Part shown: positions 23,079 through 34,863 of the stretch, piece after piece
Layout of the letters: each line of letters opens with the position of its first letter
Numbering within the stretch: position 1 is the first letter of the stretch
The notes under the pieces: generated by a model
The model's input: only the letters and a program-made list of their open reading frames with translations
Told to the model about the DNA's origin: nothing
The model's database searches: none
Assembly: GCA_009602735.1 (NCBI GenBank)
Contig: WELA01010281.1
Coordinates: 25,043-89,042 of the forward strand
DNA length: 64,000 nucleotides
Reading direction: 5' to 3'
DNA from: Mesotaenium endlicherianum
Taxonomy: Eukaryota > Streptophyta > Zygnematophyceae > Zygnematales > Mesotaeniaceae
Program-made: the position numbers and the translations under genes

Positions 23079-25144
23079 ATCATGTGGCTTTTTGACAATC
23101 TTAGACACCAAAACATTACTTTGGAACTTGTAATTGTAATGTTGCTGATTCCAGGCATCAGCATCCTGCATCAAGTCAGTCAGTTTCTCATATTTCTTTT
23201 CAGCAAAATGACCTGACACTTCGGATTTTAAGCCATACTTGAACTGTGCTATCCTATACTGCTCTGGCAATTCTAGCTGCTTCATCATGTTCTCTTGGAA
23301 CTTTTGAGCGAACTCAGCAACTGAAGTGGTATGCTTCAGCGTTAACACTATATAGCCCAAGCTAATGCACACTTTTTGGTGCAAATATAGCATAAGCTTG
23401 CTATTTTTTCCAACTCATAATACCAATTCAATGATGTCTTAAAACATATATTTTGAAAGGTATGAGTCTCATTTTTCTGGTCATATGGTTAATGATTTTT
23501 TTAGTTAAGTTAATTCATTAGTAATCCAATGTAAATACAAGTGAACACGATCGCCTATTTTGGGTCAATGTTCGAGAACCTTTTGGGGTCAACGCTTCCA
23601 ACTTCAGGGCCTGGGATTTTGGACAGAGATGGCTACATGTGTTCTTAGAAGGTACAAAAAAATTCAGATATCTAGTCGTAGTATCTTGTGAGATACAAAT
23701 TTTATAAAAGTTGCTCCCTAATATGCAACGGTTTTTTTTTTTTTGTGCATTTAGAAGCCAAAAGTATGAAATGAATAAATGAATTGTTGTGAAGTCATAT
23801 TAAGGATTCTGAATTCCATAATTTGACCACATCTCATTTATTGCATGGAGAAGCTTTTTTTATTTTTTATTTTTTTTAATATCAAAAAATGAATAATAAG
23901 CAATTAGTAATTATCTTTTTCCTCTAAATTACACAAATCACAACTTTATAGAGAATATAATAATTCTAAAATATTGAATAAGCATAAGACAGGTGACAAA
24001 CACTTGCACACAAGCACATGGCATCATACACCTCACTTAATAAAAGAATTGCACCATTTGGAGTCATGCTAAAAAGTTGTCGATATGCTACTACTGTGCC
24101 CTCACCTCTCGTGTAGGACCTACATCCAGGTGGTCTATAGCTCTATTAGTATGGTAGATCTCAAAGCATGGTGCTCCACAAAGAGTGACACCACAGTAAA
24201 AGCAAAAGAAAGCACTCTTAGTCGCTCTCTTCCTAAGCGCACGCTGGCCAAAAGTACCAGCGACACACACAACAGAATAGTCTTTCTTCTTCTGAGGATA
24301 CCTACTGGCAAAGTGCCTATTAGTGAACCTTCCTTCACCTGAAGGAGCTGCAGCAGCAAGTCTTGTTGAGGCCTTGGAAGGCCCAGCCTCATTGGGGTAT
24401 TGGAAAGAGCACATCTCGTCTATGATATCAAGGTAAGTCTCGCACCTGTCAGCCTTATCGTCCAACTTCAACATAATGAAAACGTTTGCTAAGAGTCCAT
24501 CCCAGATACCCCAATAAGCTCTATGCCACCACTTTCTATCGACTAGCACCCTCTTTGCACTATAGTTCCTCTTCAAACAAAAGGAGTCATACTTGTCTAC
24601 CGCATCTTTGTATAAATTGTATTGTTCAACCAGCTCAGGAGCAGGCAGTTTATGCCTACGTTTCCCGTCTCGCCTCGACTGTGTTTTAGGTGCAAGTCCT
24701 ACAGCTGTTGACAAAAAAGCACAAGGAGCTTTATTTTGCCAAGTGCATGCTATCATGGGGAGGTTCTCATTGTACACGGCTTTACTGAAACCTTCAGGAT
24801 TAGCATTGGGATGCATCCACAACTTTGTGCTTGGAAAGTTTTTTCTATTGGTCATAGCTGTGCCTGTTGCACCATGCCCAAGTATAGCTAGCTTTTGAAA
24901 AAGATGAGGAGAAGTGAAGCCCCTGTCTCCAACAAGACTAAACATCCTGCCAATAGGAAGCATAGCAACTAATTCTAGCACTACATCTGACTTCGGACCA
25001 TCCCCGCACACTCTATCATAAATGAAGAAAGCATAGCAAAAATAAGTGATAGCATCACACATAGTAAACACTTCCATGCCATATTTATAGGGCTTATAAG
25101 GATTGTATATCCTAATAGGGCACTGTCTGTTCCTAATGGAGATA

Positions 25145-25865
25145 TGTAATGAATCAGTATATTGGTAGATGTAATATTCATCTGAATATAATAGTTAATT
25201 AAGTTCACCATGTTGAATTTTATGTAGTATTGAGTCTGCTGGACTTTATATAATTATCAGTTTAAGAACTCAGCCGGAAGCAGTAGGCTGAAGTCAACTT
25301 AAGTCAGCTTGCTGACACATTCTTTGACAGCCAGCTGACTTCCGTACTCGGTAGCAGCAAACTGCCTCAATATGCATCTAAGTCTGGTATGCTAGATAAA
25401 TGGCCAGATGACATCCCTATGATGGATGGCGATTCGGGATGATGGGAGATGGCGGTGAATTTGGTTAATCGAGGTCCTACCAACGTGGTTACCTCTCGGG
25501 TAGGCGGTGCCATCGCACTGGCCGTTGAACAGTAAACTAATTCCATGTACATATGCTAGACATTGCTCTCGAGTTCGGCATTCGGAAACGAGGCCAACTC
25601 TCTTGTACAGCTTACTGAGAGAGATCTGAATCCAAGGCGAGAAGCCATTGATACGTACTGTCTTCCAACCTTGCTTATGTATGAGTTGACTGATTACATT
25701 ATTGATGCTAGTTTACTTGCATTTGACTTACTAGTATTATTCATTGCTAGTGTGTTGTGACCTTTGCTGTTATAACAATAAACGAAAAATACCATAAAGA
25801 TTACTTGCTGATATGAAGATTTTTATTAATTGTTAATTGCCTATTTGGTAAGTCGATTCATTTCA
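25145..25865 (+). repeat. Gypsy-2a 5' LTR, 721 bp
   Basis: Full LTR with TG...CA ends. The ends are a short inverted repeat (taatgaatc and gattcatt). Confidence 0.92.
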
Positions 25866-25899
25866 GTGGTATCGGAGCTGTTATCACAGTCTTCTTTGT

Positions 25900-28800
25900 A
25901 TGGTAAGGACAAGGTCTCAAACTAGCAACTCCCGAGACATGGAGAATCAGGATAACGAGAATGTCAAGAATCAGGCGGAAAGCCATGTAGCGGGAACCCG
26001 TACCTATTCTGAAGCAGTGGCAGATACTGCAGCTAGAGAGGCTGCAAATGAGGCAGCTGCTGTCACCGCAGTCGCAACACAGCAAGCTGAGGAGGAGAGA
26101 GCCAATATAGAAGCTGAACAATTAGCAAAGGCCGCTGAAGATACAGAAAGGAGGGAGGGTCAGCTAGCTGACGAGCGCACTGTCGAAGAACTTATGGCAT
26201 TAATGGCCAATGTTCTGAACTCACCTCCTGCTGTACAACTCAATGTACGCCTGGTTCAAATTCGTGACCGGCTGAATGCGGCAGGAATTGCTGCTGCAGG
26301 AGCGAGAGGGACTGTTGAGGACACTACTCAGCGAGTAGATGCCACTGCTGCTGCTGCATTTGCTAGACACCCACCCCAGAGCGTAGACTTGGGAGCATTG
26401 TTCGTTCAAATGCAGTCGCAAATGGCGACCATGTATCAGTCCCAGCAGGAGGACAAAAGAATCACAATGTCTCTACTGCGGGACAGAGACCAACTGGGTT
26501 CTCAAACCACTGGTGGTGGTGGCAGAGGGCCTAGTAAGCCCAAGCCAAAAACTCCCCAGGACTATGATCCTGAGGGAAATAGAAAATATTACCTGATCAA
26601 GTTTCTCGCGGATGTTGAGCAGTGGCTGGAGAACTACCCAGAACTGCAGAATCACGAGAAGGTCAGGCCCACCGGTGCGCTACTGAAAGGCTGAGCTGCA
26701 GANTGAGCTGCAGACTGGTGGCTTTTTTGGAAAGGAGAGCATAAGGCTCGGCAACTCGGTGACCCTACGTGGGTAGAGCTTGTCGAGAAGTTGCATGAGA
26801 AGTTTGATGTCATCAACCAGCAGGAGAAAGCTATCTATGCGATGATCTCCTTGACACTGAAGCNTTGAAACTGAAGCAGACCACTTCAGTTGCTGAGTTT
26901 GCTCAAAAGTTCCAGGAGAACATGATGAAACAGCCACACATGCCAGAACGTTATAGGATAGCATACTTCAGGTATGGCTTGAAATCCGAAGTCTCTGGTC
27001 ATTTTGCTGAGAAGAAGTATGAGAAACTGGCTGACTTGATCCAGGATGCTNTGAGAAACTGGCTGACTTGATCCACGAAACTGATGCCTGGGATCAGCAG
27101 CAGTTCAATCACAAGCGCCAGAATAATGCTTTGATGTCTAAGATTGTCAAAAAGCCCTACGGTTCCTACAATGCAATTGAAGGAGACCAGGCTGAGAATG
27201 ATCAGATTAATGAATATGAGTATGAGTATAATGCTATACAGTCTAGAGGTAAAGGTGGTTTCTCTTGAGACGGCTATGGAAGAGATGGTGGTAGGACTAA
27301 GCCGAGACCAGCCTCATCAAGATCCATTTGCTACCATTGTCAGCAGTTGGGCCACTACAGAGAACAGTGTCCAGTCAAGCACCTTCCAAAGGTCGAGAGA
27401 AAAGACCAGCTTTTCAAAGACAGCAACAGTCAATAATCCAGTCTACTGACTGTGAGGTTGCTAGAGATAGTAAGTCGTCGCTAGCTGCCCTCGTAGCAGG
27501 TATTATGGATTCTGCTGAACTGGATTTACTAGGCATGCTTGACAACCAGATAAGGAGACCATCAGCAATAAAGACATCCAGAGAGTGCACACTCTGGATG
27601 CTCTTGTTCCACCTGATGTCCAACATTTCTTTGCTAAGTCAGGAGAACAATGCGAAAGTCAGGAAAAGACAGTCCCCCCTATCCTACTGCATTGCATGAT
27701 TGCAGGTAGGAAGGTGAGGGCATTTGTTGACGGAGGGGCGTCACATACTTTTATCCATAAGGACTTAGTTAAGCGCCTAAGGCTGCCTANTTAAGCGCCT
27801 AAGGCTGCCTAGTGTCACTCAAGGGAATAGAAAAATAGTCCTTGGAGATGCCTCAAGTATCTCGGGAGGAGTTATAACCAAGCCTATTGAGGTCCAGTTA
27901 GGTTCTGGCATTGCAGTTCTAACTGAAACGCTTACATTGGAGGTACTCAACACTGGCTTTCATGATCTCGTGCTAGGCAGGTCTTGGCTTCACAGACATC
28001 AAGCTGAAGTGTGTTGGAGCAGAGGTACAGTTAAAGTGAGAGGAACCAGTGATGGGCAGACTAACTTGGCACCCACCAGTGCTCTTCCTCTTGTCCTGTA
28101 TGGATGGCAAATGAAGGAAAAAAAGAGGCTTCCAGAAGGATGCAAGTTGCTGAATGCAATGGAGTTCGTCAAAAGCTGGAACCAGAAAAGGAAGACAGAA
28201 TGTTCTGTCTGCTGCTAAGAGAGGTACCTCCTCAACCGGAAGAAGTGGTTGAGAAAAAGGTAAGCCCTATGGAGCACCCTACTGTTGCAAAGATTGTTGC
28301 TAAGTACATGGATGTATTTAATATGCCTCCAGGATTACCCCCTAAGAGGGAAGTAGATCATAGGATTGATTTATTACCTGGGAGTCAGCCACCTGGCAAC
28401 GCACTTATGGCTTGTCTTATGTGGAGAGCGAGGAGTTGAAAAGACAGATTGCAGAGCTTGAGGAAAATAGTTATATTTCCCCCAGTAAATCACCTTACGG
28501 CGCACCCATCCTATTTGTCAAGAAAAAGGATGGCAGTATGCGGATGTGTGTGGATTACAGAGCTCTGAACAGAATTACAGTATAGAACAAATATGCTTTA
28601 CCCAAAATCGAGGACTTGCTCGATACCTTGTCTGGTGCTAAGGTGTTCAGTAAGATAGATCTTAAGAGTGGTTATTATCAAATCAAAATTGCAGAGGGGG
28701 ATGATCACAAGACTGCCTTCCGCATACGTTATGGACACTATGAGTTCAACATGATGCCATTTGGACTGACTAATGCTCCTGCGACCTTCATGGGTGCTAT

Positions 28801-31180
28801 AAATGACATTTTCAGACCTTATTTGGATAAGTTTGTGCAAGTTTTCCTGAATGATATTTTAATTTTCTCTAAAGATGAGGCTCAACACGCTGAACACTTA
28901 AAGACAGTCATTGACATTTTGAGAAGAAATCACTTATATGCTAAAATGAGCAAGTGTGATTTCTTTAAGGAAAGTCTTGAATTTTTAGGCCACGTTGTCA
29001 GTAAAGAAGGCATTAGTGTGGATCCTAAGAAAGTCCAGACCATAAGGGACTGGCCAGTATCACCGTCTGTCTCTGAAGTTAGATCCTTCCTCGGATTGGC
29101 TAACTACTATAGGAGATTTTTGAGAATTATTCTATAAAGGCCAGTAAATTGACTGACCTTACTAAGAAAGACATAGGGTATTTGTGGGGGGAAGAGCAGC
29201 AGGCTGCCTTCCAGACCGTTAAAGATGCTTTTTGTTTTGCCCCAGTGCTAGTTGTGTGTGACCTCAGCAAACCGGTACAGGTGGTTATTGACGCCTTCCA
29301 CTTTGCCATGGGTGCTATTTTGTTGCAGCCTCCTGACAAAACCACAAAGGATGGTAAGGTAAGGCAGGAGTGGCATCCTGTGTTGTACGAGTCTATGAAA
29401 TTCAATCCAGCGGAGATTAATTACTCAGTGCATGACAAAGAGCTGCTAGCTATCATTCATGTGCTCAAACAGTGGAGAGCATACTTACATGGTAAAGCCT
29501 TTAAGGTGATTACAGATCATCTAGCTCTGACTCACTTTTAGAAGAAGTCCAAGCTGTCAAGGAGGGAGAACCGCTGGAGCCAGATGCTGGAGCGGTTTCA
29601 AGTCCAGATCGACTACAAACCAGGGAAGTTGAATCCTGCTGATGCACTCTCTAGAAGACCTGACTTGCAAGAAAGGAACTTTAGTCATCATGCTGTAGAT
29701 AAAGTCCCGTGTGCACTCACTTCATTAAAGGTGAAAAAGTCCCTCCTTGAACAACTTAGGAAAGCCTACCTTTCTGACCCAACATTTGAGCCCAGCCCCA
29801 CTACTGGTGCGTGTCGTGCTACTGCACTCGGGTATAAGCTTAAGAGAGGGGTCTGGGTGACTGAAACCACTTCAGGCAGGCTGAAGCTGGTCATTCCTAA
29901 TAACTTGGAACGAAGGTCCTTTTTATTGAGTCAAGCACATGACAGTTTACTGGGTGGGCATTTGGGGCAGGCCAAAACTGTTGGCAAACTGGCAAAACAT
30001 TATCATTGGGAGGGATTACCTCGGGAGGTCTTGAAATACGTTAAGTCCTGTGACCAGTGTCAATAGAATAAGTCTAGGCACCCACCACCCGGGGGCCTCT
30101 TACAACCGCTGCCCATCCCAGCTGGCCGCTGGGAAACAATATCCATGGACTGGGTGGTCACACTGCCACGAACTGCCAATGGGCATGATGTGATACTGGT
30201 AGTCGTGGATAAACTGACAAAACTGGTCATTTTCATCCCCACAACTGCCAAAGTAGCTGCACTCGAAACAACGAGACAGTTCTACAACCATGTAGTATGC
30301 CAACGTGGGCTACACTCTAATATAATCTCAGACAGAGACTCGAAATTTACCTTCAAGTTTTGGAAAGCTTTAATGGGGTTAATGGGAGTCAAGCAGCTAC
30401 TTAGCACAGCAAACCACCCTCAGACTGATGGGTAGATTGAATAAACTAATCGAGTTCTGCAAGAGGTACAGAGAGCCTATATTAACCAAAAATAAGATAA
30501 TCGGGATGACCTGTTATCTCAAATCCAGTTTGCGGTCAACAGTACGGTGCACGCGTCAACGGGCAAGACTCCTTTGCAAAAAGCCTGGATAGAGACCCTA
30601 AGTCTCCTGTAGATGTCCTCGGGGAGTCTTTAACTCACCGTGAAGGGATTGACAATCCGGTCTCCCTCCACTTAACTCACGAGTTTGCTGACACCCTGTC
30701 AAAAGTCCAACAAAATCTGCACAAAGCCCAAGAAAACCAACAAAAGTACGCTAATCAGCACCGTCGAGAACTGACCTTTTCTATGGGCGATTTGGTCAAA
30801 CTACATTCTCAGCACCTGTACCTCCCTAGTGTGGTCAAGAAAAAGCTTGATCCTGTCTGGGTCGGTCCAGAAATCCCCAGAGGACAGGGGTGCCAGAAGA
30901 TGGACACGCAGGGTGGCCAGAGGTATGCCGGCCTCTCCCTTCGCTCAGGGGCATGTACCTCTTGCCAAAGTATTTCAGCACCCTACTGGAATGCCTGTCT
31001 ATGTGGGGATCAACACCCAAGTGGTTGAAGAGCAGGCTACCATCCTTTGTTCTCCTCGAGGTCCAACTTTAGAACAAACGCGGTTCTTTAGAAGGCTAGC
31101 TGACAGACCTAAAGGGCTGTCCAGATCTAGGTCCAGATCTCAGTCTCCTGATCCTGAAGCCCCAAGATCAACCCCCTAGG
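25900..31180 (+). pseudogene. Gypsy-2a gag-pol and tail of third frame (fossil coding region)
   Basis: Gag starts MVRTRSQTSNS at 25900 and ends with a CCHC knuckle (CYHCQQLGHYREQC) near 27310-27360. The protease has VDGGASHTFIHKDLV near 27720-27770, a DGGA form of the active site also seen in copy 2c. Reverse transcriptase ([14 protein letters not shown], near 28650) runs to RNase H (HDKELLAIIHVLKQW, near 29430), then the integrase zinc finger and core (CDQCQ near 30050, ISDRDSKF near 30325). The end carries the Arg/Ser-rich C-terminus of the Gypsy-2 extra frame (SRSRSRSQSP). Several breaks; not functional as shown. Confidence 0.88.
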
Positions 31181-31291
31181 TGACAGGCTGAAGAGGCAGT
31201 CAGTGGGGGAGGCTGGTCAGGTTCAGTTCCCTGACCAGATACTTCTGCAGTTCAATGTTGTCGAGGCGACAACAAGTTACGTTGGAGGGAT

Positions 31292-32006
31292 AGTAATAAA
31301 TCAGTATATTGGTAGATATAATATTCATTTGAATATAATAGTTAATTAAGTTCAGCCTGCTGAACTATATGTAGTATTGAGTCTGCTGGACATTATACAA
31401 TTATCAGTTTAAGGACTCAGTCGGAAGCAGCAGGCTGAAGTCAACTTAAGTCAGCTTGCTGACACATTCTTTGACAGCCAACTTCCGTACTCGGTAGCAG
31501 CGAACTGCCTTGATATGCATCTAAGTGCGATATGCTAGATGAATAGCCAGATGACATCCCTATGATGGATGGCTATTCGGGATGATGGGAGATGGCGGTG
31601 GATTTGGTTAACCGAGGTCCTACCAACGTGGTTAACTCCCGGGTAGGCGGTGCCGTCGCACTGACCGTTGAACAGTAAACTCATTCCATGTACATATGCT
31701 AGGCATTGTTCTCGAGTTCGGCATTCGGATACGAGGCCAACTCTCTTGTACAGCTTACTGAGAGAGATCTGAATCCAAGGCAAGAAGCCATTGATACGCA
31801 CTGTCTTCCAACCTTGCTTATGTATGAGTTTACTGATTGCATTATTGATGCTAGTTTACTTGCATTTGACTTACGAGTATTATTCACTGCTACTGTGTTG
31901 TCCTTTGCTGTTAAAACAATTAACGAAAAATACCATAAAGATTACTTGTTGATATAAAGATCTTTATTGATTGTTAATCGCCTATTTGGTAAGTCGATTC
32001 ATTTCA
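31292..32006 (+). repeat. Gypsy-2a 3' LTR
   Basis: Matches the 5' LTR along its whole length with moderate divergence, suggesting an insertion clearly older than Gypsy-1a and 1b. Confidence 0.9.
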
Positions 32007-34009
32007 GGATAGTTCTCTCATCAACAGTCATAATAGCACCTGGACTACAATACTTTCTAAATGTACCAGAAAGAAGGTCAGTAAAAGACTTGAGCTGCCA
32101 CAATTTGTATTCTCCAGAGTTTGTAGGAAAGCATTTTCTACTCTTATTATTCTTCACATGAAAGAACCTTCTAATCTCTTTGAACCTATTCCTAGACATG
32201 AACCTACCAAAGCTAGGCAAAGTAACAGGCCCCTTCTGAAGCTTTTTCCAATAGTGCTTTAGACTGGGAAGAGCATGCAGGCCCATAGCCATGCACAAAC
32301 CATGAAACACAACAATTTCAGTTGTTGTGCAAGGAATCCAGCCCCTAACATTATGCTCAGCTGCATATGCATTAGTCTCTTTAGCTAGCTGGTCAAAGAA
32401 CCACATGGGCATGAATAAGCACAACATGCCAAAGGGGGACAGACCTCTCAAGTTCTTGGCCGAGATGCCTTGAAGCCCATGGTGGTGGTCACTGGAGGGC
32501 TTCAATAGCATGTCCTCATATGTCTCTCCAGGGGCAGCCTCCTTCCAGCTCCATTCCTCAGGGATCTCCTCACCAGTTCCATTGTCTTCTTGCATGCTTA
32601 GGGGTAGCACCTGTGCATCCTCCTCCAAATCAGAACTTGAACTCTCGGCCTCACTTGCACTGCCTGCATCACTGTCAGAGTCCAGAACCTTAGACTTTCC
32701 TTTCTCTTTCCTATCTGCTGCTGCCTGTACTTGTTTGAACTTGCTCCTTTGTGCAGGAGCTGTTCTCCTACACACAACTAAAGGCCTCCCTCTCTTCCTC
32801 TTCCCGGCCACAGAAGAAGGCTCCTCACTCTCATCAAGCTCCTCATCAGGCAAAGATAAGTCTAGTCTAAGAGGAACAAGAGGATCTTCTGAATCAGGCT
32901 GTGAGGGCTGGCTGTTAGGCACACTCGGAATTTTCTTCTTGTACACACCCGCGGCTAATACTGGTCAAAGTCGTCATTCGCTCCTATATGAGCCTCTACG
33001 ACCTCACTATTGAACTTCGACTTTGTTCCATCAAATACAAACAACACTTGAAAAAGACTCTCACCCTTCTTAGCCTTCATTTCTTTCTTTACTTCTCCTC
33101 TCAACAGAACCTCTTCACACTCATCAGCAAAATGCTCAAATGCCCATAGTCGACCAAAGAAAATTGCGCTCACATAGATGTATAACCTTCCAATACTACT
33201 ACCCGAACTCTCCCCTACAGCCATGGCGGACAAAATGAAGAAGAAAAACGAAGAAGAAGGAGAAGGACTTAGCAGACAGTCGCGGAAATTGGCAAATTGA
33301 ACAGACATTGTGCAGGAGAATTTCGTTACGATCCAGATTTTGGATCGTACGTTTTCATATGTCCCTTTGTCAGTACTCGTCGGTTTTGGTCGCGAATTTA
33401 ATCGCAGGTTCCTTGCGACAGTTCCAACTGTTTGAGCCTATTTTCATACAAAAGGGATAAGTATACACTAAATGCTGGCCTAAACCAGGGAGCTCTTTAA
33501 ATGCACCAAAAAATGTGTATTGCACCAAATGTGGTTCTATGGGCTATCTAGTATTAAGGAGACCATGGCATAGATAGCTTTCTCCAGCTGACTGATAACA
33601 TCAAACTTCTCACGCAGCTTCACAACAAACTCTACCCAAGTAGGGTCACCGAGTTGTTGAGCCTTCCGCTCTCCTTTCCAATACAGCCACCAGTCTGCTG
33701 CACTGCCTTTCAGTAGAGCACCAGTGTGTCTGACCTTCTCGTAATCCTGCAGTTCTGGGTAGTTCTCCAGCCACTGCTCAACATCCGCGAGAAACTTGAT
33801 CAGGTATTACTTTTGTTTCCCTCAGGGTCATAGTCCTGGGGAGGTTTTGGCTTAGGCTTACTAGGCCCTCTGCCACCACCACCAATGGTTTGAGAATCCA
33901 GTTGGTGTCTGTCACGCAGCAATGCCATCAAGGATTCTTTTGTCCTCCTGTTGGAACTGATACATGCTCGCCACTCGCGATTGTATTTGCACAAATAAAG
34001 CTCCCAGAT

Positions 34010-34752
34010 TCAAAATGAATCGACTTACCAATAGACGATTAACAATTAATAAAGATCTTTATATCAGCAAGCAATCTTCATGGTATTTTTTGTTAATTGA
34101 TTAAACAGCAGAGAACAAACGTACTAGCAGTGGACAATACTCGCTGGTCGAATGCAAGTAAACGAGCATCAATAATGCAATCAGTAAACTCATACATAAG
34201 CAAGGCTAGAAGACACTGCGCATCATTGGCATCTTGCCTTGGATTCAGATATCTCGCAGTAAGCGATACAAGAGAGTTGGCCTCATTTCCGAATGTCGAG
34301 ACCAATAAGTAGCACATGTACATGGAATGAGTTTAATGTTCAACGGCAAGTGCGATGGCACCGCCTACTCGGAAGTTAACCACGTTGGTAGGACGTCGGC
34401 TAACCAAATCCACAGCCATCTCCCATCATCCCGAATCGCCATCCACCTCAAGGGTGTCATCTGGCCACTCATCTAGCACACAACACTTAGATGCATAGCT
34501 AGGCAGTTCGCTGCTGCCGAGTACGGCAGCCAGCTGACTGTCAAAGAATGTGTCAGCAAGTTGACACAAGTCAACAGGCTGACCAAATGGACTTCAGCTT
34601 GCTACTCTCGGCTGAGTCATTTGACTAAGTATCAAGTATCCAGCAGACTTAATCCAGCAGACTAGATATTAACTACAGTTCAGCAGGCTGAACTTATTTA
34701 ACTATAATATTTGAATGAATATTATATCTATCCAATATCCAGATTTATTAAA
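34010..34752 (-). repeat. Gypsy-2 LTR shared by 2d and 2b
   Basis: Complete LTR in - orientation. To its left lies Gypsy-2d gag and to its right the polypurine tract and third frame of 2b, so it serves as an LTR of both neighbours. Shared LTRs arise by recombination between tandem copies. Confidence 0.85.
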
Positions 34753-34863
34753 ATCCCTCCAACTTAAATTGGTTTCGACTCGACAACACTTCTACTGATA
34801 TTTGCAACAAAGTAACACACATGCAACACAACCAACTGATTCTAAAATAAAGACAACAGCAAA

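Larger units (their letters stand above)
25145..32006 (+). mobile_element. Gypsy-2a: Ty3/gypsy element inserted in the PB-1 transposase gene
   Basis: The LTRs are 25145-25865 and about 31292-32006, starting with tgtaatgaatc-like and ending with gattcatttca-like sequence. The primer site tggtatcggagctg is at 25867, and the polypurine tract gttggaggga is at 31281-31290. The flanks agata (25140-25144) and ggata (32007-32011) are a 5-bp target duplication with one change. Gag, protease, reverse transcriptase, RNase H and integrase are recognisable in order. The chromodomain is missing, and only the tail of the extra third frame remains (30980-31180). It is broken in roughly ten places; part of this may be assembly error, as the gag-pol stretch holds single-N gaps. 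Confidence 0.93.
24091..33224 (-). pseudogene. PB-1 transposase, piggyBac family (DDE_Tnp_1_7), disrupted
   Basis: Two coding blocks, 33224 down to 32007 and 25144 down to 24091, separated by Gypsy-2a. The N-terminal module (WAFEHFADECEEVLLRGEV...) is also present in PB-2. An acidic, Ser-rich linker with an AT-hook-like KRKRGRP follows. The piggyBac core has LSPFGMLCLFMPMWFF, FMSRNRFKEIRRFFHV and the three acidic sites expected of the family: Asp in MTVDERTI, Asp in VGDRGFTSP and Asp in AVDKYDS. The C-terminus has a Cys/His cluster (CVAGTF...CFYCGVTLCGAPC). Besides the insertion, there is a stop and frame change after FDQY near 32957-32960, between the N-terminal module and the linker; alternatively an unrecognised intron lies there. 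The enzyme cannot be made as it stands. Confidence 0.85.
23346..33553 (-). mobile_element. PB-1: piggyBac-like DNA transposon, split by Gypsy-2a
   Basis: It is flanked by ttaa at 23342-23345 and 33554-33557, the piggyBac target duplication. The ends are inverted repeats related to cactagatagccca (left cactatatagccca, right the complement form ending ctagta). Without the inserted Gypsy-2a (25145-32006) it is about 3.35 kb. It encodes a piggyBac-type transposase on the - strand. The target is the gag of Gypsy-2d, where other copies read tcaa at the matching position. Confidence 0.9.
23079..34009 (-). mobile_element. Gypsy-2d gag remnant, split by PB-1
   Basis: Gypsy-2 gag sequence on the - strand occurs at 23079-23341 and again at 33558-34009, divided by the PB-1 transposon. 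It lacks pol and the gag start, and both sides abut Gypsy-2 LTRs. It is a strongly deleted copy. The right-hand LTR (34010-34752) is shared with Gypsy-2b, so the copies form a chain. Confidence 0.8.
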
